A stretch of DNA of 64,000 nt from Brassica napus (lineage: Eukaryota > Streptophyta > Magnoliopsida > Brassicales > Brassicaceae), in NCBI RefSeq assembly GCF_020379485.1, contig NC_063448.1:10935726-10999725 (forward strand), in the 5' to 3' direction. Below the pieces are notes generated by a model. That model was not told the DNA's origin. It saw only the letters and a program-made list of their open reading frames with translations, and did no database searches. Below are positions 10,620 through 22,012 of this stretch, piece by piece. The position numbers were made by a program, and so were the translations under genes. Each line of letters starts with the position of its first letter. The first letter of the stretch is position 1.

Positions 10620-11298
10620 TCTATTCAATTTATCTTAAAAGGAGGCGAGAAGAAGGTGCTGCACAACGTATACTACATACCCGGACTAAAGAGTAATATC
10701 GTTAGCCTGGGACAGGCCACTGAAGCCGGCTGTGAAGTGAGCATGAAAGGTGATGTTTTGATGTTGTTTGACAGACTTGGTGGGACTAATGGTGAAGACA
10801 ATTAGATCGATGAATAGGTTGTACAAAGTCAGATTGCAGGTTTATGAGAGCGTGGAATGCTTGAAGATTGTTATGTCCGAGTCAAATAAATGGCATGCTC
10901 GGCTCGGCCATGTCAATACAGAGACGATGAAGGCAATGATCAGAAGCAAATTAGTCGCTGGCATCCCAAGCATTGAAGTTGAGAAAGATACATGTACGTC
11001 ATGTCTACTTGGGAAGCAAATAAAATAACCTTTTCCAAAATCAACTACATTCTGCGCATCATATCCTCTTGAACTTGTCCACAGAGACTTGTGTGGACCC
11101 ATCATGCCATCAACACCATCACAAAAAAAATATATGTCTTTGTTCTAATCGATGATCATACTCGTTACATAGTGGACAATTTTGTTGTCTGAGAAGAGTG
11201 AAGAATTTGAAAAATTCAAACGTTTCAAGACGCTAACAGAGCAAGAAACAAAAGGAGAGCTAAAAACGTTTCGAACAGGCCGTGGTGGTGAGTTTATG
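10620..11298 (+). pseudogene. Copia GAG-pre-integrase and N-terminal integrase, broken
   Basis: After the 10617 stop the sequence continues with the region between protease and integrase, then the pre-integrase zinc domain (KWHARLGHVNTETM at about 10890 and CTSCLLGK near 10998). A stop at 11026-11028 and shifts near 10795 and 11125 break it. The integrase core begins with LVHRDLCGP near 11070 and ends abruptly at GGEFM (11298), where the Athila-like LTR begins. Confidence 0.85.
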
Positions 11299-12761
11299 TG
11301 ATATCTTGCATATTTCTAATGTTTTATCCATTCACCCATGTGCATTTTGATCATATAGATTAGGATTTAGCCATTTTTAGGTTGCATTTTGCATACATGA
11401 GTCCTTATCAGGTATTGGAGTACCACATGGAGTTCTTGGAGACATTTGGGTGCAATTGGAGTCCAAAAGAAGTGTTTAAAGTGATCATTGGGCGAGCATC
11501 TTACCGGAGCGACCAGTCCGGAGCGACACCATCAAGTCGCTCTGATCTCCCTATCAGAGCGACCTTACCAGAGCGACAGGGAAGAGTCGCTCGCGTTTGG
11601 ATCACCCGGAGATGCGAGAGCGAGTCCGGAGCGACCTCTCGCAGCGACACAGCGAGGTCGCTCTCGAAGCATGGAGCGACTACTCGGAGCGATGAGCGGA
11701 GGTCGCTCGCGTTTTCATCACTCGGAAACGCGAGAACGAGTCCGGAGCGACCTCTCGCAGCGACACAGCAAGGTCGCTCCCGAAGCATGGAGCGACTACT
11801 CGGAGCGACGAGCGGAGGTCGCTCCACGTCTTATTTCTGCTCGAACTTATGATTTCTCAAGGGCCTTTTGGTCATTTCATGATGCACATTTTTATTTTCT
11901 AAACCTATGTTTTAATACTCTGTAAGCCACCAGGAGGCAGATTATCTTTTGATCTATTGAGAAATACACAAAAACTCTCTTGAGAAGTTCATCTCTTGGA
12001 TTTTGATTGTTATGTTCTTGTGTTATTGTTGATTTCTTATCTATTTCTCTACATGATTAATCTGAAATCCAATATGGGTTTAAGAGGAATCATGGAGATT
12101 AGTGAGTAATCACCTTTTGAATTCATGGGTTAGGGAGATCAAGGGTGATTAGGTTAGTTCTAGGATGTTTTAGTGTAAATCATTCTTGTTCCTTGCTAGT
12201 ATAGTATTGATAATGCATCTTCTGAGTTGGCCACTCAAAAGTTGATCAATAGGCATTTCCCACCCAAAAGGTGTTTGATGAAATGTCTGAAACAACTCTC
12301 CTAGGCTTTTAGTATACTTTGCCAAAGACATTTGTTGTTAAAGGTGCTAAAATAGCTAGTAGACTTGTTAGTACTGATTGCTTTCATATTATTCAACCAA
12401 AGACATTTGATGTTTGAGATATGTTAGCAAATGAGCATTCATCTAGACATAGAGCTTGCTTAGAATTGTGTCTAGGCTTAAGGTCGATAGTTTGATTGAT
12501 CATTTGTCATCCTTAGTTTGAAACTTGATCACCCAAGGTCTAATCTCTATGCCCATGAGTTCTCTTTTCCCTTAGTCAAGAAAGTATCATTCTGTTATTG
12601 CTTTTTAGTTTTAGTCATAGCTTAAAACTCATCTAAATCATTGGTTGCACTTAGATTAAGTGAGTACTTGCATTCTCGGTGCTTTGATATCCCTCAGAAC
12701 TGGTTCGACAATCACTATACTACAACATTTGTCTTAGGAGTCTTGAAAACTCCTAACATCA
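11299..12761 (+). repeat. Athila-like LTR, first copy
   Basis: About 1,463 bp, aligning along its whole length with 16830-18290. It contains a GC-rich block (11503-11824) filled with the 7-bp motif GAGCGAC in both orientations and a 116-bp tandem repeat. Confidence 0.92.
11500..11830. repeat. GAGCGAC/GTCGCTC-rich block with 116-bp tandem repeat in LTR 1
   Basis: I count 15 exact GAGCGAC or GTCGCTC occurrences in about 320 bp. Two copies of a 116-bp unit start at 11631 and 11747, and a partial one precedes them. The same block is at 17036-17356 in the second LTR (units at 17161 and 17277). Several overlapping open frames here are by-products of the repeat, not genes. Confidence 0.85.
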
Positions 12762-12762
12762 A

Positions 12763-12777
12763 ATTGGCGCCGTTGCC
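12763..12777 (+). other. Athila-type primer-binding site
   Basis: ATTGGCGCCGTTGCC follows the first LTR, the tRNA-Asp-type primer site typical of Athila/Tat gypsy elements. A second copy follows the second LTR at about 18292-18306. Confidence 0.88.
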
Positions 12778-12818
12778 AAATTCTGAGTAGATTTAAACAT
12801 TGAGATTTAGTCACTTGC

Positions 12819-15330
12819 TTGAGACTAAATCATTTTAATTTTGTTTTGTTACTGATTCTTCTTCTTCACTTACCTTTCACTTTCAGGTGTATGAACTTGA
12901 GGAGCAGGGGTCCATCAAACCTAGTTCCAATAGTAGCAGACATCAGAGCTTTTGAGAGGGAGTGTGCTAGAGCTAGAAGAGAAGAAGAACACCAGGCCCA
13001 CTTGGATATTGATATGGCAGATCCACCGCAAGGGGCAGAACACCAACTGCGGGCAGCTCGACCCATTGGCACTTACGACCGACCCAACATACATGGTCAT
13101 AGATTCGGAATCCGAGCACCAGCTGTGGCAGCCAACAACTTTGAGGTCAAGTCAGGACTCCTCAACGTGATCGAGAACAACAAGTATCATGGCTTGGCTC
13201 TGGAGGACCCATTTGATCACTTGGACAGGTTCGACAGCTACTGTGGGTTGTCAAAAACCAATGGTGTGTCAGAGGATGCCTTAAAGCTGAAGTTATTCCC
13301 TTTCTCTTTGGGGGATAAGGCACGTCAGTGGGAGAAGTCTCTACCCAGCGACTCTATCACTACTTGGGATGAGGGCAAGAGAGCATTCTTGGAGAAATTC
13401 TTCTCATCCTCAAGAACTGCTAAGCTGAGAAATGAGATCTCCAGTTTCCAACAGAAGAACTTGGAAGGCTTCAGTGAAGCCTGGGAGAGATTCAAGGGCT
13501 ACCAAGCTCAATGCCCACACCATGGTTTCTCTAAGGAGAGCTTACTGAGCACATTCTATCGTGGTGCTCTTCCTAAGTACAGGGTCAGACTGGATACAGC
13601 TAGCAATGGGTTCTTCTTGGGGAGAACTGAGGAAGATGCAGAGGAGCTGGTTGACAACATGGTTAAGAGTGATGCAGTCTACAGTGGAGACCACGACAGA
13701 AGCAGTCGAACAGATGATAAGCAGACGAGGAAGGAGTTGAAAGCTCTACAGGATAAGATAGACACCCTCCTTGCTGATAAAGCCACACAAGAGCAGCTGC
13801 ACTTTGTTGGTAACCCAAGCCAAGAGACACCACCTGTTGTCCATGAGGTTGAGGGTTTGGAAGGTCAGGAAGAGCTGTGTTTCATCAACAACAATGGTAG
13901 CTGGTACAAAAAAGAGCCCAACTTTCAGTACAACAACTACCAACAGAAATTCTATCCCAACAACCAACAGAGTGGTTATCCGCCTCGAAACAACCACCAA
14001 GGAAGCTTTCAACCTCAGCAAAACCCCTCATCTGGTTCCTCTGCTCCTCAAGAGAGCAGCACTGACACCCTGCTGAAACAAATCTTGGAGTCTCAGACTA
14101 GAAGTGAGAAGCATGTTGGTTATGAGTTGAAAAACCTTCATTCCAAGATTGATGGGAGGTACAATGAGCTCAACAACAAGTTCTCACATCTTGCTTCTAC
14201 AGTCAAGAATTTAGAGAATCAGTTTGCTTCCATGAACACTCACCAGACTCGCCAGCAAGGATCTCTACCTGGAAAATCTGACCAAAACCCCAAGGAGGCC
14301 AAAGCTATCACCCTTAGGAGTGGTAAGCAGTTACCTCCTACAACCCTCACCAGGGATGCTGAGAAACTAGGTGAGGAGGTGGCCATCAACTTAGATGATG
14401 AAGTGGTGATTGTTGATGAGAAAATCAATGATGAAATCTTGGAGAAGATTGTGGAAGCCAAGGGTAAAGGAAAGGTTGGGGAAGAGAAGAAAACAGTGAA
14501 AGATGGTGAAGTTCTTGCTCCAGCAAGTGAGAATTCTTTTGTTCGTCCTCCCTATGAACCCAAACTACCATTCCCTGGTAGATTCAAGAGGCAGCTGCTA
14601 GAGAAGTACAAGGCTTTGTTTGACAAGCAAATGAGTGAAGCTCAGGTTGCAATGCCCATCATCGATGCTTTCATGTTGATTCCTCAATACAACAAGTTCC
14701 TGAAAGATGTTGTAGCTGCAAAGAAGAAGGAAATGGAAAGCATGATGATTCTTACCCATGAGTGCAGTGCCATCATCCAAAGGCTTGATGTTCCAGAGAA
14801 GTTAGAGGATCCAGGATGCTTCACACTACCTTGTGCTCTTGGACCTATGATATTTGAGAAATGTCTCTGTGATTTGGGAGCTAGTGTCAGCGTGATGCCT
14901 TTGTCAGTTGCAAAGAAGCTTGGATTCACTCAGTACAAGAAGTGTAAACTCTCTCTGGTGTTAGCTGATCGTTCAGTGAAGTACCTTGTGGGCATCTTAG
15001 AGGACCTACCTGTGAAGATTGGAAAATATGAGATACCTACAGATTTTGTGGTGCTTGAGATGGGTGAGGAGGCTCAAGACCCATTGATTCTTGGAAGGCC
15101 ATTCTTAGCTACAGCAAGAGCAATTGTTAAGGTGAAAGCGGGCACGATTGATCCATTTGGGTAAAGGGCATGTTCTCCACTTTGACATCAAGGAGAAAAT
15201 GAAGAAACCAACTGTGTTCGGGCAAGCCTCCTACATTGAAGAGATGGGCACTTTTGCTGATGAGCACCTTGAAGAGTTACCACCTGAGGACGACGAGGAG
15301 GGAGCATCTCCCTCTACTCATTCTCCATAG
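12819..15330 (+). pseudogene. Athila-like gag and aspartic protease
   Basis: A 781-residue open frame (12819-15164) holds the retrotransposon gag domain at about residues 130-290 (ALEDPFDHLDRFDSYCGL, ARQWEKSLP). After it come an Asn/Gln-rich linker, a Lys/Glu-rich segment and an aspartic protease at about 680-780 with the catalytic motif DLGASVSVMP and ILGRPFLATA. Near 15145 a one-base shift moves the reading to the +1 frame, which continues to 15330 (HLGKGHVLHFDIKEKM), the usual tail of this region just before reverse transcriptase. Nothing polymerase-like follows. Gag and protease remain largely open, so the protein might still have been made. Confidence 0.88.
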
Positions 15331-16816
15331 AAGGTAACCCACTACTTTCCCTTGTATATACCATTTCGTTTTTGCATATTAGTTTTCTCTTTTTGGGTAT
15401 CTCTCTCTCCTTGACAACACAGAGACTGTGTCATTTAAGTTTGGGGGAGGTACCAAGTATTTGATCACGTTTACTTTGATGATTTGAGTCTCATGCATTG
15501 CATTATACATATATATTTGCATAAAAAAAATTCATTTAGTTTGCATCATTGGCATTTCTAGGAGAGTCTAGAGCATATAGGTTGCATTTACTTGCATCGG
15601 GAGCAATGATTTTTAAATGTCTTGTAAAGAACACTACATTGCACCTGAGTAGCTTTTGCACCTCTCAAAAAGACTTGTATGTTTCGAGCCTTGAAAACTC
15701 TTCCTGAAACTTGTTGATTGCTGAAACTCAGTCTTTGAAGCCAACTACAACCTTATTTGAACTAAACGAACTTAATGCTTCTTGCTCATGGTCCCTTGTG
15801 TACTGAGTCATGGCTATACACACCTGAGTTGTCACATCCTTTATGCCAATCTTATTCTCACAAACTCTAGTGGTAGACCACTCCCAAAACCTTTCCCTCC
15901 TTTTAAGCTTTCATTGTTTGATGAGTGAGGCCTTCTTCGGAAAGTCTTACATGTGCATAATGTTGAGAGTATCGGGAACGACAATGCTTGATCTTCATTC
16001 TTGCTAGATTGGGCACTCTATTGTCTAGCTATAGGTGGGGGGGGGGGGGGGTGAGAGTTGTGATTATGATTTGGGAGCAATGAAAGAGGAAAAGAAATAA
16101 CTCTTTGTGTTTAAGTGAATTGTCTTACTGGGATAAGTAGAAAAACCTCTAGCTCAAGTTATGAAAAGTCTTGGCCCCCATTTAAAAAAAAAAAATATAT
16201 GAAAAGAAAAGAAAAAGAAAGAAAAAGGGGGCTAGGAAAATTGTTAGGAGCTAAGTAATGTTTTGAGGTTGTGAAAAATCCCTTGTAGATTTCAAAGAGA
16301 AAGAGTTAATGTTCTTAGGATCTTTTGGTGAGAGATGTGAGTTGGGTTTGACATTTGAGAATGATTGTGTAATTGTATGTTTGGGAAAAGGGTAGAACAA
16401 TGGAGATTGAGCATTGTATGCATGAGTTGATCCTTTTCTTAGATATATTATGTGCAATGTCAAAGCTACTTGTTTCGAGAGTAAACCACCTTAAAGATTT
16501 TATGTTTCGAACCTTTTGAATCACTTGAATAAAAGCCTTCCCTTACCCAAATGACTTGGACCGACTGACCATTTGCAAGAACTCACTAGATGTTTTGTGC
16601 TTAATGAATGTGAGAGTTGGTTGATTTGAATGTGTGGATGCTTGATGATGAGTGTAGGGACAAAAGGAGTTGAGATAGGCCTAGAGAAGCTAGAGTGTAA
16701 TAAGAGAGTGTGCTAATCGTGTTTGCTAGTTGTGTTTCTTTTTGCTATGAGCTCCCACCTTCAAACCTCTCTCCCTATGAGTTCTAGAAAGTTCACTTGT
16801 GGACAAGTAAAGAACA
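15331..16816 (+). other. Athila-like 3' internal non-coding region
   Basis: About 1.5 kb with no recognised domain, where a full element would have polymerase or an env-like frame. It includes an internal polypurine tract (aagtttgggggagg near 15439), a G15 run at 16037-16051 and an A/G-rich stretch near 16190-16230. Confidence 0.7.
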
Positions 16817-16829
16817 AGTTTGGGGGAGT
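16817..16829 (+). other. Athila-like polypurine tract
   Basis: aagtttgggggagt immediately precedes the TG of the second LTR at 16830, the expected plus-strand priming site. A near-identical tract lies internally at about 15439. Confidence 0.8.
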
Positions 16830-18290
16830 TGATATCTTGCATATTTCTAATGTTTTATCCATTCACCCATGTGCATTTTGATCATATAGATTAGGATTTA
16901 GCCATGTTTAGGTTGCATTTTGCATACATGAGTCCTTATCAGGTATTGGAGTACCACATGGAGTTCTTGGAGACATTTGGGTGCAATTGGAGTCCAAAAG
17001 AAGTGTTTAAAGTGATCATTGGGCGAGCACCTTACCGGAGCGACCAGTCCGGAGCGACACCGTCAAGTCGCTCTGATCTCCCTATCAGAGCGACCTTACC
17101 AGAGCGACAGGAAGAGTCGCTCGCGTTTTGATCACCCGGAGATGCGAGAACGAGTCCGGAGCGACCTCTCGCAGCGACACAGCGAGGTCGCTCCCGAAGC
17201 ATGGAGCGACTACTCGGAGCGACGAGCGGAGGTCGCTCGCGTTTTCATCACTCGGAAACGCGAGAACAAGTTCGGAGCGACCTCTCGCAGCGACACAGCG
17301 AGGTCGCTCCCGAAGCATGGAGCGACTACTCGGAGCGACGAGCGGAGGTCGCTCCGCGTCTTATTTCTGCTCGAACTTATGATTTCTCAAGGGCCTTTTG
17401 GTCATTTCATGATGCACGTTTTTATTTTCTAAACCTATGTTTTAATACTCTGTAAGCCACCAGGAGGCAGATTATCTTTTGATCTATTGAGAAATATACA
17501 AAAACTCTCTTGAGAAGTTCATCTCTTGGATTTTGATTGTTATGTTCTTGTGTTATTGTTGATTTCTTATCTATTTCTCTACATGATTAATCTGAAATCT
17601 AATATGGGTTTAAGAGGAATCATGGAGATAGTGAGTAATCACCTTTTGAATTCATGGGTTAGGGAGATCAAGGGTGATTAGGTTAGTTCTAGGATGTTTT
17701 AGTGTAGATCATTCTTGTTCCTTGCTAGTAGAGTATTGATAATGCATCTTCTGAGTTGGCCACTCAAAAGTTGATCAATATGCATTTCCCACCCAAAAGG
17801 TGTTTGATGAAATGCCTGAAACAACTCTCCTAGGCTTTTAGTATACTTTGCCAAAGACATTTGTTGTTAAAGGTGCTAAAATAGCTAGTAGACTTGTTAG
17901 TAATGATTGCTTTCATATTATTCAACCAAAGACATTTGATGTTTGAGATATATTAGCAAATGAGCATTCATCTAGACATAGAGCTTGCTTAGAATTGTGT
18001 CTAGGCTTAAGGTCGATAGTTTGATTGATCATTTGTCATCCTTAGTTCGAAACTTGATCACCCAAGGTCTAATCCCTATGCCCATGAGTTCTCTTTTCCC
18101 TTAGTCAAGAAAGTATCATTCTGTTATTGTTTTTTAGTTTTAGTCATTGCTTAAAACTCATCTAAATCATTGGTTGCACTTAGATTAAGTGAGTACTTGC
18201 ATTCTCGGTGCTTTGATATCCCTCAGAACTGGTTCGACAATCACTATACTACAACATTTGTCTTAGGAGCCTTGAAAACTCCTAACATCA
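16830..18290 (+). repeat. Athila-like LTR, second copy
   Basis: About 1,461 bp, nearly identical to 11299-12761. Most differences are transitions, as expected for methylated DNA. It is followed not by host DNA but by another primer-binding site and gag start. Confidence 0.92.
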
Positions 18291-18650
18291 AATTGGCGCC
18301 GTTGCCAAATTCTGAGTAGATTTAAACATTGAGATTTAGTCACTTGCTTGAGACTAAGTCATTTTAATTTTGTTTTGTTACTGATTCTTCTTCTTCACTT
18401 ACCTTTCACTTTCAGGTGTATGAACTTGAGGAGCAGGGGTCCATCAAACCTAGTTCCAATAGTAGCAGACATCAGAGCTTTTGAGAGGGAGTGTGCTAGA
18501 GCTAGAAGAGAAGAAGAACACCAGGCCCACTTGGATATTGATATGGCAGATCCACCGCAAGGGGCAGAACACCAACCGCGGTCAGCTCGACCCATTGGCA
18601 CTTACGACCGACCCAACATACATGGTCATATATTCGGAATCCGAGCACCA
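18291..18650 (+). pseudogene. Truncated second Athila-like internal region
   Basis: Repeats 12762-13122 almost exactly, including the gag ATG (here 18348) and about 100 codons. It stops at gagcacca (18650). The next 15 bases are filler, then Copia sequence resumes out of frame with gag. Confidence 0.9.
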
Positions 18651-18665
18651 TACATGGTCATATTC

Positions 18666-20645
18666 TCGTGTTCGGCTGTGTATGTCATGCTAGGACAGAC
18701 ACGGTGGGGAAAAAAAAGCTTGATGATAGGTCAAGAAGTTTAGTTCACTTGGGAACCGAACCCGGTTCAAAAGCTTACCGTCTGTTTTATCTTTCGAGCA
18801 AGAAAATTGTAGTGAGCCGTGATGTTATTTTTGAGGAAAACAAAGCATGGGACTGGAATAAGATGACCACAACTCAACCCGATAACAACACGTTTTCAGT
18901 TGGTTACAACTTAATAAAGGAAGGAGCAGAAGAGAGAGTTTCTGAGTCGAATGACACTAATCAAGTCAACGAAGAACATGAGTTAGGCGATGAAGAATAT
19001 GATAATGACGAAGCATCTGAGCAGGGTCAACCTGAAGTACGTCGATTGTCTAGAACCGTTAGTAAACCAGTGTATCTTGATGACTACATCCTTGTCGCAG
19101 AACTAGAGTGTGAACGACTTCTTATGATGATAAACAATGAGTCATGGGACTTTGCTGAAGCAAAGAAGATGAAAGTATGGCTCAATGCATGTGGAGAAGA
19201 GATCTTGTCGATTGAGAAGAATGATACTTGGGAGCTTGTTGGTCTTCCTCTAGAAGTTAAACCTATCGGTTTGAAGTGGGTCTTTAAGATAAAAAGAAAT
19301 GCAGATGGAACTATTAGCAAATATAAAGCTCGTTTAGTGGCAAAAGGGTATGTTCAACGACATGGTGTTGACTACGACGAAGTGTTCGCTCATGTAGCGT
19401 GCATTGATACCATTCGTCTGATCATAGCGTTAGCAGCATGCGAAGGATGGGAAATTCATCATCTAGATGTGAAGACAGCGTTTCTGCACGGTGAATTAAA
19501 GGAAGAAGTGTTTGTGTTACAGCCAGAGGGATTTCAAGTCGCAGGAAAGCAAAACAAAGTCTACAAGCTAAAGAAGGCTCTCTATGGTTTAAAACAAGCA
19601 CCCAGGGCCTGGAACACCAAACTGAACAAGATTCTTTTGGAACAAAAGTTTCAAAGATGCTCGAAGGAACCTTCATTGTATAGGAAGGAAGAAAAGAAGG
19701 AACTTCTCATTGTGGTAGTGTACGTGGACGATTTGCTTGTAACTGGTACATCGCTGTGATCCATCATCGAGTTTGAGATGAGCGATCTTGGGAAGCTCAC
19801 TTACTATTTGGGAATTGTGGTGCATCAATATGGCGAAGGCATTGTACTGAAACAAGAAAGGTACGCCCAAAAGATACTAGAAGAAACTGGCATGAGCATG
19901 AGCAATCCGACGCATATACCGATGGACAGGAATGTGAAGTTATCAAAGTTCCCTGAAGAAAAGAGCATTAATGAAAGAGAGTATAGGAGGAGCATAGGTT
20001 GTCTACGTTATCTGCTTCATACCCGGCCAGATTTATCTTTCTCGGTTAGGGTGTTAAGTAGATACATGCAAGAGCCCAAGGAATCTCATGGTGTTGCGCT
20101 ACAGCAAGTACTACGATACTTACGGGGAACAACCGCACTCGGGCTTGTGTTTACACGGACAAAGAAGCATGAGTTGATGGGTTTCAGTGACAGCTCCCGC
20201 AATGTAGACAACGACGATGGAAAAAGTACTACAGGACATGTATTCTATCTAGATCAAAGTCTGATATCTTGGAGTTCACAGAAGCATGAGATCGTTGCGT
20301 TATCATCATGCGAGGCGGGGTTTATGGCTGCAACCGAAGCAGCTAAACAAGCGATATGGCTTCAAGACCTGCTTGGAGAAGTCGTCGGGAAGTCAAGCAA
20401 GGAAGTAACAATACATGTGGACAATAAGTCGGCTATTGCACTGACGAAAAATCCGGTTTTTCATGGGTGAAGCAAACACATACATCAAAGGTTTCACTTT
20501 ATACGAGAGTGTATTGAGAACGAACAAGTGGACGTTGAGCATGTTCCGGGAAATGAACAAAGAGCTGATATCTTGACAAAATCACTTGGCCGAGTTAAGT
20601 TCCTAGAGATGAGAAGACTTGTCGGAGTTCGAGATGTAAGCGAAG
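18666..20645 (+). pseudogene. Copia integrase C terminus, reverse transcriptase and RNase H
   Basis: Copia sequence resumes at VFGCVCHARTD (end of the integrase). The reverse transcriptase follows (WVFKIKRNADG, the catalytic Asp in LDVKTAFLHGE, ALYGLKQAPRAW and the active-site YVDD near 19725), then RNase H (FSDSS with STTGHVFYL, ALSSCEAGFMA). The frame is interrupted by TGA at 19757-19759, where a short stretch is also missing, and by TGA at 20468-20470 in the conserved FHG-SKHI segment. The catalytic motifs survive, so the inactivation is by nonsense changes and the large disruption upstream. Confidence 0.92.
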
Positions 20646-20655
20646 ATGGATTCAA

Positions 20656-20670
20656 GCTTAAGGGGGACAA
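20656..20670 (+). other. Copia polypurine tract
   Basis: gcttaagggggacaa lies directly before the 3' LTR TGTTGG at 20671. Confidence 0.8.
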
Positions 20671-20895
20671 TGTTGGATAAGCTTGAGTTACATGTTTTCT
20701 ATTTTGTGTTATGTTTATCTAAAAGAGATTAGGAAATATTAAAAATGTTATTTTGTTAGGATCAGGAGTTATCTAATTTTATAAATAGAGATCCATATGT
20801 GCTTACATCTTTTGTGTGAATTGTGTGAGTGATTTGTGATTTAAGTGACCAATAAGAGAATGATTTTTTGTTAAGGTTTGTTTGTGATTCAATAT
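20671..20895 (+). repeat. Copia 3' LTR
   Basis: Starts TGTTGGATAAG and runs to about gattcaatat. Aligns with 9190-9418 except for an 8-bp indel and about a dozen substitutions. It has the same TATA-like ttataaatagag. Confidence 0.85.
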
Positions 20896-22012
20896 ATTTT
20901 GGATATGGAAACGTTTTGTATTTGTTAGGTCTACCAAATTTAAAGACTTTTCTATTATCGATGAATTGTTAGGTAGGACTGATTAATCTTATTAACAAAG
21001 TTCCAAACCAATACTGATATTTCGAGTAATAGTGTATTAACAGACAATTATAAACTACAGTTAACTGATTGACTTCAAGTTTTTAACTGACGGCCCTGAC
21101 CCCTGAGGATTTGTCTAGATCGACTGCATGCTACAGTTAAACCTTTTTTTTTGTAACACACAGTTAAACTTATGTTGTATTATTAAAATCGGTTTTGTCT
21201 TTTCGAGTATTTAAGGCAGGCAAAAAAAACCATTTTAGCTCACTTCACATGTCTTTTGTCTAGTATGTGCGTTTATGGTCCCATATTTACGTATAAATTG
21301 TGTTAGCTTGGGCTTAGTTATGTCAACATATAAGACGTACCAACCGATTGAGCTTGTTAAGAACTCGTCTAATCAACACAGCTACAACTCAGTGCTCTGA
21401 AATACACGATATCAATCAGTTTAGGCATATAAGAGCTTCATTACTGGTTCAATTATCGGTAGAGTACTTCAAATATTTAATATCAATATAATTTATTATC
21501 TAATTAAAAATTAAATAAAAAAAAATATAGCCAATCATAAATTCACATTTGAAACATGGGTACCTCATATTCAGAAGAACGCTTTTTTAAAAAGGGACGA
21601 CTCTCTCTTTTCTGGTTCATCTCTCCTGCTTTTGTAATTCTTTATTAATTAGAACATGAGAAATTGAGTGGAAGAGACCACCGATGCGTGTGCTCTCAGG
21701 TCGCAAATCTAAAAATATTATTAATATAGACCGAATAAAGACCCGAATCAAAATATATATGAATTGATTTATTTTCTCTTGGACCCCATGGCATACGATT
21801 CGTGGAACATCATATATTTTCAAAGATGACATTCGAATCATTCCTTAAGACAAATATATGTGAGAGAGCATTACTAATTTTGTCACGTTTTTTACCTGTC
21901 CCACAGTAAAGAGACGGTCTATGGTATTCAGGTGTGGTATCTAAGAACGAATTTATATAGTATCGAAACTAAGAGTAATATTTTATCTACTGATTTCTTG
22001 CAAGCAAAATAT
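20896..22012. other. Intergenic spacer
   Basis: No gene is recognised. A segment near 21430 (taagagcttcattactgg) resembles the MITE terminus seen elsewhere, but no second end was found. Confidence 0.4.

Larger units (their letters stand above)
11299..18650 (+). mobile_element. Athila-like gypsy element, gag-protease only, with partial second internal copy
   Basis: The order is LTR (11299-12761), internal region (12762-16829), LTR (16830-18290), then the first 360 bp of another internal region (18291-18650). Both LTRs begin TGAT and end ATCA. The primer-binding site and polypurine tract are in place. No reverse transcriptase, RNase H or integrase is present, so it depended on enzymes from elsewhere. 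The extra internal start after the second LTR implies a former tandem array (LTR-int-LTR-int-LTR) whose right part was deleted together with about 300 bp of the Copia integrase. By eye the two LTRs differ at about 26 sites and 2 indels in about 1,460 bp. Confidence 0.9.
9190..20895 (+). mobile_element. Degenerate Copia LTR retrotransposon, interrupted by an Athila-like element
   Basis: Two related LTRs of about 225 bp (9190-9418 and 20671-20895) flank gag, protease and integrase on the left and reverse transcriptase and RNase H on the right, in Copia order. The middle of the integrase is split at 11298 by a gypsy-type insertion that ends at about 18650. The two Copia LTRs differ at roughly a dozen positions by eye plus an 8-bp indel, so this host copy is older than the inserted one. 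Several stops and frameshifts make it non-autonomous. Confidence 0.92.

Noticed and set aside
11382..11925. Overlapping open frames with repeated Ser/Arg-rich words in the Athila LTRs (also 16904-17455)
   Set aside because: They appear in several frames at once and follow the 116-bp GC-rich repeat; both LTRs show them, and there is no start context or domain.
16037..16051. G15 run as a functional quadruplex
   Set aside because: A single homopolymer in a non-coding retroelement region, prone to sequencing error; no further G tracts nearby.
21430..21660. MITE starting taagagcttcattactgg
   Set aside because: Only one terminus-like sequence was found; without a second end or duplication it is not supported.
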